A stretch of 64,000 nt of DNA from Geosiphon pyriformis (Eukaryota > Glomeromycota > Glomeromycetes > Archaeosporales > Geosiphonaceae), in contig JAAOMT010000372.1 in the NCBI GenBank assembly GCA_016748015.1, forward strand, positions 427,400-491,399, given 5' to 3'. Shown piece after piece: positions 1 to 11,349 of the stretch. A program made the translations under genes and the position numbers. Under the pieces are notes generated by a model. That model made no database searches. It had not been told where the DNA came from and was given only the letters and a program-made list of their open reading frames with translations. Numbering within the stretch: the stretch's first letter is position 1; each line of letters opens with the position of its first letter.

Positions 1-1
1 C

Positions 2-2172
2 CAATCTGTCAATATTGCAGCCATAATTCTTTCGTCACAATCGATGGACTCTTTGCTTCTCTCTTTGGCTGGACATACTTGTGGGGTGGGGATTTATCCA
101 AGGTATGGTATCTTTTGCGTAAATTCCCATGGACCACAAAATAGTCCTTTTGGTAATGATTTTATGTTGGTCACAGCAGGTTTTCTGGTAAGTATACCAT
201 CACTTGTTGTATAACACCATAAAAAATATGCTTATGTAACAACAAAAAATCCCAATTTTAGATAACTTTAGCTATGGTAGTCCCTTTAGGTCTGATGGAC
301 TTGGTCGATAATGTGAGAGTTCAAATAGGTAAAACAGTGGTATGTTCTTCTAACTTTTCACTAGAAAACTTTTTTTACTGACCATACAAGGTTCATTTTT
401 GTAGTTTCTTTTATAGCTGTAATCCTAATTATTGGATCATGGCTCGTAACCTTCTGTTTACACGGACTGAATCCAGATTTGGTTCCTCTAATCGGCAAAG
501 ATCAAAGTCAACTAATTGGAACCGTATTATTCAATTATGCTTTTATAATCACAGTACCCAGTTGGGTAAATGACCTAGTAAGCTTCATTTTCATAACTTT
601 TAATCCTGGTGTCATTTGTAAATCAAAATTTCTGATCAATGATTTCCAATTTTTGATTATCAGCGTCCTGATGTGTCAATACGGAAATCAATATGGTACT
701 CAACTCTCATATCAACCCTTGCTTACGTTATTCTTGGGATTTTTGGTGGAATGTCATTTCAAATGAACATTAATTCGAACATTATTGCGGCTATTAACGA
801 ATCCAACGAGCGATCGGTTGTTAGCATTACGACAACTTATTTGTTTCACTTTGCCGTATTGATAACAAGTATTCCTGTTTTCACCATTGTTGTTCGATAT
901 AACTTGCTCCGTGGTGGTTATTGCGGAAAAGGTAGATCACATTTGAATGAATTGGCCCTGAAGGCTTGCAAATAAGCAAATTTCTAATCACATTTAATTT
1001 TTCTTTTCAAAAGGCACTGCTACTTTCCTTTCAACTGTCTTGCCGTGGATTATTGTGATTCCATTTCAAACAGGAAGCTGGTTAAATGCTCTCATGAATT
1101 GGTCCAGCCTAATATTTACGAGTAGTAGCAATTTTCTGCTACCATTTTATCTTTTTTATCTAAGCCAAACATCACTGGAGCTTAAAGAAAAATCTGAAGG
1201 TAAAAAAAGTGCACGAAAATCATGTTGTCAACGTGCCTTGAATAAATAATATATATTTTGATTCTTTTCATTTTTTAAGATATCAAGTCACAAAGTGATA
1301 AACTCGAAACGTCAGTTTTACATTCTCCAATTTTTTCAAGATCATCGATCAGATCTCTTTCTCCTATTTCCCCCAGGTCATGTTCACCAATTTCACCGAG
1401 GTCTCGCTCACCTTCTGTAAACAGTGCTCGTTCAATTGGTAGTTGGTTTTCTTTGCAAAAACTTTTTCAATCCCCGGCCCAAAATTATGATGACGAAGAT
1501 GCAGATGACAACATAGCTATTCTTAGCGACGTTGAGGATTTAGGGATCGATGAAGATAACAATGATTCTGAACTAGAACCAGAACCACTATTTAATGATG
1601 AAGAGAAAAAACATTCAATCAAAACCTTATCACCAGCTAGTCCAGGTTTGCCCAAATTCCCCACATCAAGATTAAAGGATAATGATTCAAAATCGATCAA
1701 TGATGTTCCCATCAACTTGAATGAAAAAATGCAAAGCAATCATCGTCGTACAGGATCAGCACCAGATTCCTTGTCGGATTCAGAAAAAAAAATTTCAAAT
1801 CGGCCGAAATTACAATTGGATATTCCCCGAAAACTTACACAAAGAACATCATCCAATCGGAGGCAATTGTCACCTGTTGAACATACAGTTCCAATTGATC
1901 AAGCACCAATTCCGATCATAACCCTGAACGATGGTGATGGCCTGACTGTCGTGGTAGATTTGGCTAGCTCTCATAAGAGCGAAATAACGATTGAAGGGAT
2001 AACTGACGAAAAACCTATTTTCAAAGCATTTCCAATATCTGGACGCAAGAGTTTATTTTGCGCCATAATTTGTGCCAGTATTTCAGTCCTGCTTGTTGGT
2101 GGTGTGGTTCTTTATGATTTTGTGGAATTAGGATTAGGAAAAAATGTTTTTAATCCATCCGATTCTTTATAG
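2..2172 (+). CDS. Amino acid permease of the AAAP family (5' partial)
   Basis: Proposed exons are <2-187, 262-328, 405-577, 664-931, 1014-1199 and 1280-2172. All introns are GT-AG and the joined frame stays open. The spliced product is strongly hydrophobic. Family-like landmarks are SPFGNDFMLVTAGFL, ITLAMVVPLG, NYAFIITVPSWVND, TFLSTVLPWIIVIPFQTGS and a last helix FCAIICASISVLLVGGVVL. These resemble the fungal transmembrane amino-acid transporter (AAAP) group, which moves amino acids at the vacuolar or plasma membrane. The final helix is separated from the rest by a cytosolic-looking insert of about 250 residues. The insert begins with Ser-Pro/Arg repeats (RSLSPISPRS and similar, about 1340-1430), then a very acidic stretch (about 1486-1610). 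Its phospho-acceptor look suggests regulation by kinases, which is inference. The first helices lie upstream of the window. The substrate cannot be read from the sequence. Confidence 0.8.
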
Positions 2173-4176
2173 AACTCGATTTTTGAACATTAAATCTATT
2201 CGAAAGACAATTTCTAAAAAGTGACTTTATAATTCGTAATATATTTCGATTAGTGCTATTCCTTGATGTAAAAATGAAAAATTTGGACATAAGATTTATT
2301 CAATACATATCGAGGGTCAAGGTTCAGAAATTAAATTATGTGCAATAATTTTACAATTAGATCCAAAGGAGAGTTTGGTGTTCTGAAAGAAAAAATTAAA
2401 TAAAATCAAGTTTGGAATCATTTCGAATTTTTAATTAGTTTAGAGATATTTGTCATATAAATGCAGCCTTAAAGAGAGTGGATAATAAATTCAGAGTAAT
2501 TGAATTGTTTGCTGGCAAGTTCTAAAATAATTTAATATTGGGCCCAAAAAATAGATATTCCTTTGAACAATGGGACAATTTAAATGTAAAGTACTCAAGA
2601 AGCTTATTTCAAAAATGAATTTATCATTACTGGGGAGAAACACACATTAATAGAGACAGCTTTGCCAAGGTGATCATATTTCTTTATACAAAGAAAAAGC
2701 TAAATCAATTGAACCCAAATTTTAAATGAAACAATATATGCTCTAAAAGTTTTTAATTTTGAAAATTATTTCATAAGCTTATTAAATGTCCAAATAGTTT
2801 TTTGTACTTCCTATCCTTCAGTTTCTATTTTAAAAAATTAAAGAGGGAAATGAGGGCTGCACAATAAATTAATGTATATCTCTCAATAGTTCTTAGTTAA
2901 ATTAACAATAGCTTTTTTAATCGAAGACACATTTTATTTAAAAATTTAGATACTAATTTAAAATATATATACAACGGGGGGGGGGTGTGAATTACTTAGA
3001 GGAAATTAATTGTCATATCTTTCACAGTTAGCCTGTCTGAGTATTTTTTTCGTAAGATATTTTTCGATTGCTCTCACTTTATAGATTAGTCCGATTCTTT
3101 TAGAGTTAAAAAAGAATTTTCAAATAGCTTAAACAAAGTAAAAATTATGTTTTACTTTTTTTATGAAGAAAATTTATAACTCTTTCTTATTATAAAAAAT
3201 AACATGTCTTCAAGCCAAATAACAGTGGTGAAAGCTTTTTTGCTAAGCATAGCGGATAAGTAAAAGCCTTGCATAGCCATTTAATTATCATAAAAGTAAA
3301 GATGGTTAAATGAGAAATTTGCTTGTCATACAAAATACTTCAAAAACTGGAATATAAAAGTTTACAGTAAATGCTTCAACTTTTTGAATGTAATTGATAA
3401 ATTAATTAATTTTTATAAATTTAAATTATGTGAAAAACTTTAAATTTTCATGAAATTAGAAATTATTGATGGAGCTAATTTGTATTTTCTCGAAAGCTTC
3501 TACTATAGTCAATATTTCTAAAGAAACTACCATTCCAAAGCAAAAATCTGAAGCTAAAAAATAGATTCTAACGCTTTGGTCCCAGCTCCTAACCCACTAT
3601 TTTATTCATGAGATTTTCCACAAAAATTTTCAAACTCACCCTGTTAAAAGAACTCTTTACAGATCTTGAAAATATTAAATCATTCAAGACATATTATTGG
3701 CTTGTAATGAAGGCATCATGAAGAAAATATATGATTACCCTGGGATTTATGGTAAAAAACTCCCAAAGTCTGAGTCAAATTTACAAGGAAAGTTCCTCTT
3801 TGTAGCTCAATTGGGATTTCTAATTTTGTTAATAGAAGTAGGAAATTTATTCGAATTATCGAAAATACATAGTTTTAATCTGGTAAAAATTATTTTGCTC
3901 GTGGTCCCTCAATTAATTAATTATATTTTTTAATAGCTGGTTTAAAGTATGAAAAAAAATTATGGCAATTAAAGGTTAAGGCCAAGATAATAATCATGTT
4001 AAATGTAATTTCGAAATTTCATTCAAAAATAACCTTTTTATTGGTTTGGTGAAAGGGTTAATATATAGATGGGCCACACAGAATCAGGACGATTTCTCAA
4101 GATAAAATAACCATGACGAATTTTTTTTATGCAATAAAAGTAAAATTTTCACTATAAATTTATTATTGAAAAACCG
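2173..4176. other. Intergenic, AT-rich, no gene recognised
   Basis: Only short frames without family resemblance are present, including one of 78 codons at 3697-3933. A G-run at about 2976-2985 is the only low-complexity feature of note. The first few hundred bases probably hold the 3' UTR of the permease gene. Confidence 0.5.
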
Positions 4177-4700
4177 ATGGACTTCATAATCCTTTATTTT
4201 ATAAAGTGTTTAACATGGTTTGGCATCGAGTCATTCCACCCTATAAAGGCTACCCTGGTAAATCGAATTTTAAACTTCCACCACACATTTCCTATTGGAT
4301 TAAGATTTGACGATTGTGAAAGCCATTTCCAAAGTCACAGTTCTAAGAGTATCTTGACGTTCTTTCACAAGCTTGCACTTGGAAATTGGAGTGCTACCTT
4401 CCTGGACTCTTCTTCTTTGGTGATCATAGTCATTGGTTTCCATATGCTTCACTAGTCATACGTGAGGGGGTAAATCCCCATACCATGATAGATTTATGTT
4501 CACTTTTAACGGTTGCTCGTATATGATCCGAGTTGTAAAGCTCACTTTTAAGACATCATACAAGAAAAACTTCCGTACAAATTGGTGCTTTTAGAGGAGT
4601 CGTCTTTTCAAAGAACACGTCGCCAATCCTATTTGGTCCAATGCTTGTAGGTTTAGCCATATGATTCGGTTTACTTCATTAATCATTGGTTTCTTGCGCA
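4177..4700 (-). pseudogene. Decayed Tc1/mariner-type transposase relic
   Basis: Reading the reverse strand in shifting frames gives a recognisable series of Tc1/mariner catalytic-core blocks. DHIRATVKSEHKSIMVWG (about 4470-4540) corresponds to the family block ending in S-I-M-V-W-G. QEGSTPISKCKLVKE matches the block after the second Asp, family pattern QDNxPxHxSK. SLNPIGNVWWKFKIR corresponds to SPDLNPIENLWW-K. The catalytic Asp and conserved His positions are substituted, and at least two frame changes plus stops separate the blocks, so this is a dead copy. No terminal inverted repeats or TA duplications could be defined by eye. It has no relation to the neighbouring genes. Confidence 0.6.
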
Positions 4701-5413
4701 TTATATATTTAAAATTGTTTTTTTTTATAGTTTTTATTAAAGTTCAGGTGGACATACGAATTTGGATTTTTGATGAGATTTCGGCAGTAAAGATGTTTTA
4801 GCATCTTTCTTATTTGCTGAATTTTCTTTTAATTTCCCGGAAAATTTGACCTTTTTAAATAATTGGTTAAGACAATTTTTAACACAAGTAGTGGACCAGT
4901 AAATTCCAGACGGACATACTCTCTTGAGCATTTTACTGCATAAGAATTGTTTTTACTAAAATTTTTTGGCGAATCCATCTATGTATATATTTCAAATTTT
5001 TATGTCGCCCTTTAATTAAAAATTGAGCAATCTTTAAAATTCTTTACGAATCTTGAGAAAATCGACCTAATTTTTTGTACTTTTCATTTATCAAGTATTT
5101 TAAAAGAGCATTTTCCCGAAGCACTCAAAATTTTGATACTTGGTTTTAAAATTTCATCAAACAATAAATTTGAACGGACTTTATATCACTTTTTACTCAG
5201 CGTACAATCAATATTGTGGGGAATTTACAAAAAAATTTGGTAATTGCAGCTTGAGAAAATTTTTGCTATGAGATATGCTTCTAATCAATGCTAATACTAG
5301 TGTTTTCTATAAAAAGAAATATCAAATTTCTTACAATGTTTAAAAACTATAACTAAAATAATACTATATACAAAAAAATGTGCTTTTGAAGCAAGGGATT
5401 TCTCAATTCTCAT
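4701..5413. other. Intergenic, no supported gene
   Basis: A 64-codon reverse-strand frame at 4737-4931 (Lys/Ser-rich) has no recognisable domain and no clear promoter. It is left uncalled. The rest is AT-rich with nothing recognisable. Confidence 0.4.
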
Positions 5414-6001
5414 TTAATGACCCTTCAACATTTTTGATTTTTCTCCCTTTTTATGATTTTGCTGTCCTCTGCTATTCAATCCTGAAAATTGTTCTTGTAT
5501 TGAATTTAAGCCTACTCCAGTTGATTTCTTTACCTCCTGATCTTTATTTTTCGCATTCAATTGCATATCAAAATAAATTTCTCGCTTCCAAATTCCATCA
5601 TCTCTTTGCCATTTTTTTAAAAAGATCGCAAAAACAACTAAAATCCCTGCAACCATCACTGGGAACAATAAATCCAATAATTTCAAGACTATCGAAATTA
5701 ATTGGTAAAAAGCACATAATATGGGCATTATAAAAACCATGCTAAATATAAAATCATTGGAATCGTATTCCGTTTTATTCAAGCTCTTTACAGGGTTAAT
5801 TGCCTGTCTTTTTTCAAGGATGCAATGCCTATCAGTGCATAGGATATAATTTTTCGAAGTTGTTGCTTTTGAACATGGTGGTGAGAAAGAACGACGCCAA
5901 TGTGGTATATGGAAAGTTGATAGACGACGCATAAGAAATGGGCGGTGGGATTTTACGGAAAATGAAGATTGTTGAGGTGTAATTTTTATTTGGGAATCCA
6001 T
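5414..6001 (-). CDS. Hypothetical membrane protein, two predicted helices
   Basis: Single open frame of 195 codons in an otherwise stop-rich region, starting at an ATG at 6001. The N-terminal about 85 residues are basic and Ser-rich (RRLSTFHIPHWRRS), with three cysteines. Two hydrophobic segments follow at about residues 85-105 and 110-130 (FSMVFIMPILCAFYQLISIV, and LLFPVMVAGILVVFAIFL). The C-terminal 65 residues are charged and Lys/Gln-rich. I do not recognise a family. The helical hairpin with soluble tails suggests a small membrane-anchored protein. It lies 5' to 5' with the Rax1-like gene, so the two could share the region 6002-6675, most of which is an assembly gap. A further exon on either side cannot be excluded. 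Confidence 0.5.
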   Translation of the reverse strand: MDSQIKITPQQSSFSVKSHRPFLMRRLSTFHIPHWRRSFSPPCSKATTSKNYILCTDRHCILEKRQAINPVKSLNKTEYDSNDFIFSMVFIMPILCAFYQLISIVLKLLDLLFPVMVAGILVVFAIFLKKWQRDDGIWKREIYFDMQLNAKNKDQEVKKSTGVGLNSIQEQFSGLNSRGQQNHKKGEKSKMLKGH

Positions 6002-6374
6002 TTTTGTCGTTGACTGTAACTCTGGTTATTCTCTTCTGGTGGTTAAAATTTATTTGGAAATTTTTGCTGTTTTTTGTAAAAAAAAAAGAAGTTTTGATAC
6101 CACATATATTTTCTCAACTCACTTCAATTTATATACTTTTTTTAGCATCATTTTGATGACTAAAAAGTAGGATTGTCTAAGCGTGGCCGATCCTTAATAT
6201 CATATCATGACTAAAATTAGCAAGTCTTTTGACCATTCAATAAACATTATTACATTGCCGCGATAATAAGCCACATACATCATGATCCGATCAAAGGAGC
6301 ACTATTACATTTATTTTTTAATATACGATGGTTTTGACCGAACGAAAATCATTATCTTGCCAGAGTATTTTGAG
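6002..6374. other. Intergenic upstream region
   Basis: About 370 bases between the hypothetical membrane protein (reverse) and the assembly gap. AT-rich, with no coding signal. It probably holds the promoter of the reverse gene and perhaps that of the Rax1-like gene. Confidence 0.4.
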
Positions 6375-6414
<40 letters not shown>

Positions 6415-6674
6415 NNNNNNNNNNNNNNNNNNNNNNNNNNNNNNNNNNNNNNNNNNNNNNNNNNNNNNNNNNNNNNNNNNNNNNNNNNNNNNNNNNNNNN
6501 NNNNNNNNNNNNNNNNNNNNNNNNNNNNNNNNNNNNNNNNNNNNNNNNNNNNNNNNNNNNNNNNNNNNNNNNNNNNNNNNNNNNNNNNNNNNNNNNNNNN
6601 NNNNNNNNNNNNNNNNNNNNNNNNNNNNNNNNNNNNNNNNNNNNNNNNNNNNNNNNNNNNNNNNNNNNNNNNNN
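6375..6674. other. Poly-A run (6375-6414) and assembly gap (6415-6674)
   Basis: Forty uninterrupted A bases are followed by 260 N. The missing bases include the 5' end of the Rax1-like gene. The homopolymer probably stopped the assembly, so the gap size may be an estimate. Confidence 0.95.
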
Positions 6675-7728
6675 AGCTTCGGTGGCATCCTTGGACAAGG
6701 TGTTATTAGGGGTCTCTGGGGCTCCGTTGTCACAATATAACTTTTATTCATATTTACGAGGTTATTGGCAAGCCGAGGCTAATTTAAATTTCTGGTTGGA
6801 TGTAGCGACTCATGAAAATTTATGGGCAATGTGGTTAGAGAATCAACAACGGAAAAAAGAACAAGAAGCGCAGTATCAGTATTATTACGAATCGGAGAAA
6901 GCGTCACAGCAAACCCGAGATAATAAAGTTGAAGATGATGGCGAAGAATTTGAGGAGCAGAAAGAAGAATCATTCAATCAATTTCAGCGTTCTTATGCTC
7001 ATGATGATTCTCATTCAAGTAGTGGAAACACTGTAACAGAATTTGACGATTCTCGCAACCCGGTTAGTTCACTCAGTAATAATTCTTCAGGGATTACTGA
7101 ACAAGAAGCCTCAGTCAGACAACAAACTTATAAAAGACCAATAAGTGAGGAAGACCTTCATAAATCAGCTAAACAGATTTATCGAAAATATGCGCATTTG
7201 AATTTGATCCCTGAAGAGAATCGAATCACAATGCATGATCTGATATTACGCCAAGGGCGCCATAATCCAGTAGTATTCGCTAGCGCTAAAGCTTACGTAT
7301 ATCACATTATGAACGCTATCTACTTTCCAAAATTTGTGGAAGCATCAATTGACAAGAATTTGACTCGAATACATTCGATAATTGCCTTGCCTCTGGGAAT
7401 GATTGCGCTGACCTGTGGAATTGCGTTGGAATTGTATTATATTTTTATGGCATTGGAAAATCGAGTTTTTCGACTCTGGGGACTTATTCCAGTTTGGATA
7501 GGCTGGGTTTTGTTGCAGACTGCGCTGACAAGCTTTTTGCCACCATTGAGTTTTTTTGGAGTTAGCGAACACAAGTTGTTTCGATTCCATAAAATACGCG
7601 AGAAATCAATCCTTCATGCACATCGGTCCCGTGCTTTGCGATTCATATTTTATGATACTTTAGTGACCATTTTAAGCGTTGGATTATTGCTTGCTATTCC
7701 ACCCATTCGCCTTGACTCGCCGGAGTAA
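6675..7728 (+). CDS. rax1: Rax1-like RGS-domain membrane protein (5' end in gap)
   Basis: The open frame emerges from the gap (first whole codon 6676) and ends at a stop at 7726-7728. The visible part opens with the first half of an RGS fold, with NFYSYLRGYWQAEANLNFWL typical of the helix where family members carry E-x-x-L-x-F-W. An acidic, Gln/Ser-rich insert of about 110 residues interrupts the domain. The second half resumes at ISEEDLHKSAKQIYRKY and runs to about KAYVYHIMNAIYFPKFVEAS. Three membrane helices follow (IIALPLGMIALTCGIALEL, LIPVWIGWVLLQTALTSFL, FYDTLVTILSVGLLLAIPP). A split RGS domain plus C-terminal helices is the layout of yeast Rax1 and its fungal relatives, which act in bud-site and polarity marking. 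Role by analogy only. The N-terminus is unknown because of the gap. Confidence 0.75.
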
Positions 7729-9425
7729 TCTTTTTGTATAATAATTCAGGTAACAGTGATATTAGCCTTCTCACCTGCCTGAACCTCTTGTTCCAGTGCT
7801 TTATAATCGTTGATGGCTGGATTACATCTGGTACCTAGACAACAAACCTTCTGGAGTTTATACATATATATATATAATAATAATAAATAAATTTCAATCT
7901 ATTTAATGAATTAGACAAAAAATGGGCAATGAAACAAAAAAAGTTTGACAGACCTGTTTCTACTCAATTTTAAAAAAATAAAGCTGTAATTTTAAATGCA
8001 TATTACTGGGAAGACAATTTTCAGATCTCTAAAATGAAAAATCACTGTTTTGAAAACGCCGAATCACTCTGCCTGTAATTTCCCTTCAAGTCAACGGATT
8101 TAGCTTTATGTCTTTAATTTGAATCAAATTCCAATTCTCTGCGAATTGAGAAAAGATTTAATGAACAGATTTATTTTGAAGAATTTTTTAACGCCAAAAA
8201 TGTGTATTAATTTTGCTGCCGAATTTCATTTTATCATAGTATTTCTAGCAACAGAATTTGTTTAGTCAATTCAAAAAAAAAAAAAATAGAAATTTCTTTA
8301 ATTGAGCATTGAAACTATAAGCTATAAGCAACAAGACAATTCAATCGATCTATTTCCTTGAAGAGAAATCTCAACAAAGATTTATGTGATAAGCATTTTT
8401 TATATGATCTATTGTTTTCTGCTTTCAATAATATTATTAATGAAAAGTGGGGTAACTATTATGACATATATCACCATAAATATAATTCGCATGGCTCTTT
8501 CGTCTTCAAAATAAATAGCCTGCACAGACGATAACACATGCATCCGTGAATTTTATCTTGGGACTCGTTTAAAATAGAGTCGGGGAATTAGATAGATAGA
8601 CTTTTGTTTATTTGAAGATCTGAGAAAACTGCCGAATGACATAATTTTTAGTCTGTAAAAAAAACTAGGCCACAAAAAAAAACATCAAACTTGAGCTTTA
8701 GTCGGCTAAAAATAGAAATACGAGTAAATGATACATTTTAATTGTTTCTTTTTTTTGGATGAGGTGTTAAATGAAACAAATTGTCTTACAACAAAAGTTA
8801 AATGATTGACTTTTTTAAATTAAAAAGTTTTAATATTTCAACTATTTAAAATCACTATCATTTAACTTTGATTAATATTTGTATTCTTTCCAATTTTGAT
8901 TGAATATTAAAAGGGATACTTATTATTTTCAATTAATAAAATTTACATGCCAATATTAGAATTTTTTAGATCATTAATAATTATTATTCTATGAAATATT
9001 ATAGCCCGCATTCACAGACTAAAAACTTTATCTACCCTAATTTAAAGATTGTCAATTGTTAAAAATTTAAGCTGCGAAATAAAATAGAGCATTGCTAAAT
9101 GAAAATCATTCTCCCCATTATATCATTGAACCTGTGCGTTTCACAATTATCCAAAATTCGGATCAAAATTCGGATCTTGATTATACCATGTAGGTCGACA
9201 GTCAATGATGTAACATATTCTCTGCGTTAAGTTAATTCAGCGTCACATCCCTTGTTGAATCAGTGATTCAAACTTGACTATTTAACAAGAGGCTAGGTTT
9301 CCCACTGCCCCCTTCTTTTTGCTACTTTCGTTACTTCCACCCCCAAGTCGAATAACGAGTCTTGCTAGTCAAAAACAAACCCTTAAAACAAGTATAATCC
9401 ATATCGCTTCAAACATAACATTAAA
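7729..9425. other. Intergenic, contains presumed Skp1 promoter
   Basis: No open frame of interest. A pyrimidine-rich stretch at about 9300-9350 and the 5' UTR of Skp1 lie at the right end. Simple AT runs (for example 7861-7895) occur after the Rax1-like gene. Confidence 0.4.
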
Positions 9426-10318
9426 ATGACTGAAGGACCACAGAAAGTTTCGCTAAAGAGTCGTGACGAAAAGGAGTTCACTGTCGATATCGCTGTCGCT
9501 AGTAAATCCATCTTACTCAAGAATATGATTGAAGGTATTTTCACAATTTTTTTCGCTTTTAATTGTCATTACAAACAGTATCAGATAGTGGGAAAACTGT
9601 GTTGAAGTATTCTTGTACCCTTTCCAATAAAAATAACCCATCGAATTTTTTTGCTTTCCTTTAAAGACGTCGGTGAATCTGATCAATTTATCCCTCTTCC
9701 AAATGTTGATGAAAAGGTTCTTAAAAAGGCATGTTATCTGAGATTTTTATCTTGTTTTAAATATTTTCCACACAGAATATTTTTCATTAATGTACAATAC
9801 CGGCATCATGATTACTTAGGTACTTGAATGGTGTGAACATCATGTTCATGATCCTACACCGATTAACGATGATGATGACCGTCGAAGAAGAAACACAGAA
9901 ATAGATGACTGGGATCAAAAGTTCTTGAATGTCGACCAAGAGCTTTTGTTCGAAATTATTTTGGTTAGGGAAAAAGTTTTTACTATGTTCTTTAATTATT
10001 ATTATTATATAGATATTTTCACAGATAATAATATAATCTCACCTCTCCAAAAAAAAATTATCTTTAGGCTGCAAACTATTTGGATATCAAACCATTGCTG
10101 TTCGTATAATACTTTTGAAATGTTCAGAAATAAGTTTCCCTCAATTATTAAGTAAAATTATGAATTTTTTTAGGGATGTGTCATGCAAAACTGTGGCCAA
10201 CATGATCAAAGGAAAATCACCTGAAGAAATTCGAAAAATGTTCAATATTGTCAACGATTTCACTCCCGAAGAGGAAGCTCAGATACGTAAAGAGAATGAG
10301 TGGGCCGAGGACCGATAA
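9426..10318 (+). CDS. skp1: Skp1, SCF ubiquitin ligase adaptor
   Basis: Exons 9426-9534, 9667-9728, 9820-9963, 10068-10099 and 10174-10318 join into a 163-residue protein, the usual Skp1 length. Family landmarks are [14 protein letters not shown] at the start (BTB/POZ fold), [58 protein letters not shown] and the terminal [15 protein letters not shown] that binds F-box motifs. Skp1 bridges Cul1 to F-box proteins in SCF E3 ligases. Intron 2 must use a GC donor: codons end in AAG just before gcatgt at 9729, and the next exon starts GTA CTT GAA. The GT alternatives break the frame. Exon 4 is only 32 bases. Identity is very secure; exon ends are inferred from conservation. Confidence 0.95.
9729..9819 (+). 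other. Non-canonical GC-AG intron in skp1
   Basis: The donor reads AAG|gcatgt and the acceptor ttag|GTA. Only this pair joins the conserved peptide DEKVLKK to VLEWCEHH in frame. Using the GT two bases further in the donor gives a stop within two codons. The donor matches the strong +1 to +6 context otherwise, as GC introns usually do. Confidence 0.75.
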
Positions 10319-10668
10319 TTTTTATCCCACAAATTTAATATTTTGAAATCTCGAAAATCCTGTATGGAATTTATTGTTCGTTAATTTGTTTATTGCTTTA
10401 GCTCCAATTCGTCAACTTTCTTTCCACCATTAGCATAGGTTTCATCTTCTTGTCAGTCCTTCAATCCCTTAAGGCTAAGATTTAGAGGTATTTTTGTGTG
10501 AACTTTCAACCTTTTTTATTTTCTTTGGTCAAATATTTCACTCTGTGCTTTATTTTCATCACGAAAAGCCAAACAATACAAATTGGATTGAGTAATATTC
10601 CAAGGAATTACCGCACAGACTTTAAGGATCGGTTACAACTGTGCTAACTGTTCATGCACGATAAGTTA

Positions 10669-10717
<49 letters not shown>

Positions 10718-11349
10718 GAATGATTGCCTTGGGTGAAATGCGATGCTAAAGATTTAACGAATAACGATCAAACGTGCTGGTGTCAAACCGACCCTACCTT
10801 TCAAGGTGTATCTTTATTAAAATCACAAGTAGCCTTTGAAAGCGATCTTGGATCAAAAAATCTCAAGTTATCAGGCAATTTTAAATTCCTTAATGTTTTA
10901 TATTAGTTTCGGAAGAAAATAAAGCATTTGGGAATTACTTGGACAAGTCTAAATATTTGCATTCACTTTGGGGTCACAATTTAATTGGAAAATGTATCGC
11001 CTTTTGAAGTGAAGAATTGTTTTTTGATTATAAAATTCTGCCGTTTAAAGTAGAATTTATTTTACATTATTTTGATGGTATTTAATAAAAAAAGTTTTGA
11101 ATTTTTGCGATAAAAAAACTTTACATTTTTTCAGAGGAATAAAATGAAATTTCTTAAACGTCACAGTCGTCATTTTAACCGATCCTTTAAATCAGCTGAC
11201 AAATAATATAACGTCGTTCAAGAACCATCTAGAATGATTTTTGCAGAACAAATTTTAGCTTGGACCTGTTCCCTTTGAATGAGCCTAGAACACACAATTC
11301 GGGATGGATTATAACACATTAATAATAGGCAATACTAAGCATTGCTATG
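10319..11349. other. Intergenic; (ATT)n microsatellite
   Basis: 3' UTR of skp1, then an (ATT)n tract at about 10671-10716. A 60-codon frame at 10724-10906 has no recognised similarity and is not called. A higher-complexity stretch at about 11160-11350 may be the 3' flank of the TnpB-like relic. Confidence 0.45.

Noticed and set aside
4737-4931. 64-codon reverse frame, Lys/Ser-rich
   Set aside because: Too short, no signal peptide, no similarity and no clear promoter.
6282-6751. Long frames on both strands reading through the poly-A run and the N gap
   Set aside because: They consist of Lys or Phe runs and unknown bases; only the part after 6675 on the + strand has domain support.
10724-10906. 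60-codon forward frame after the (ATT)n tract
   Set aside because: Length expected by chance; no domain or conservation evidence.
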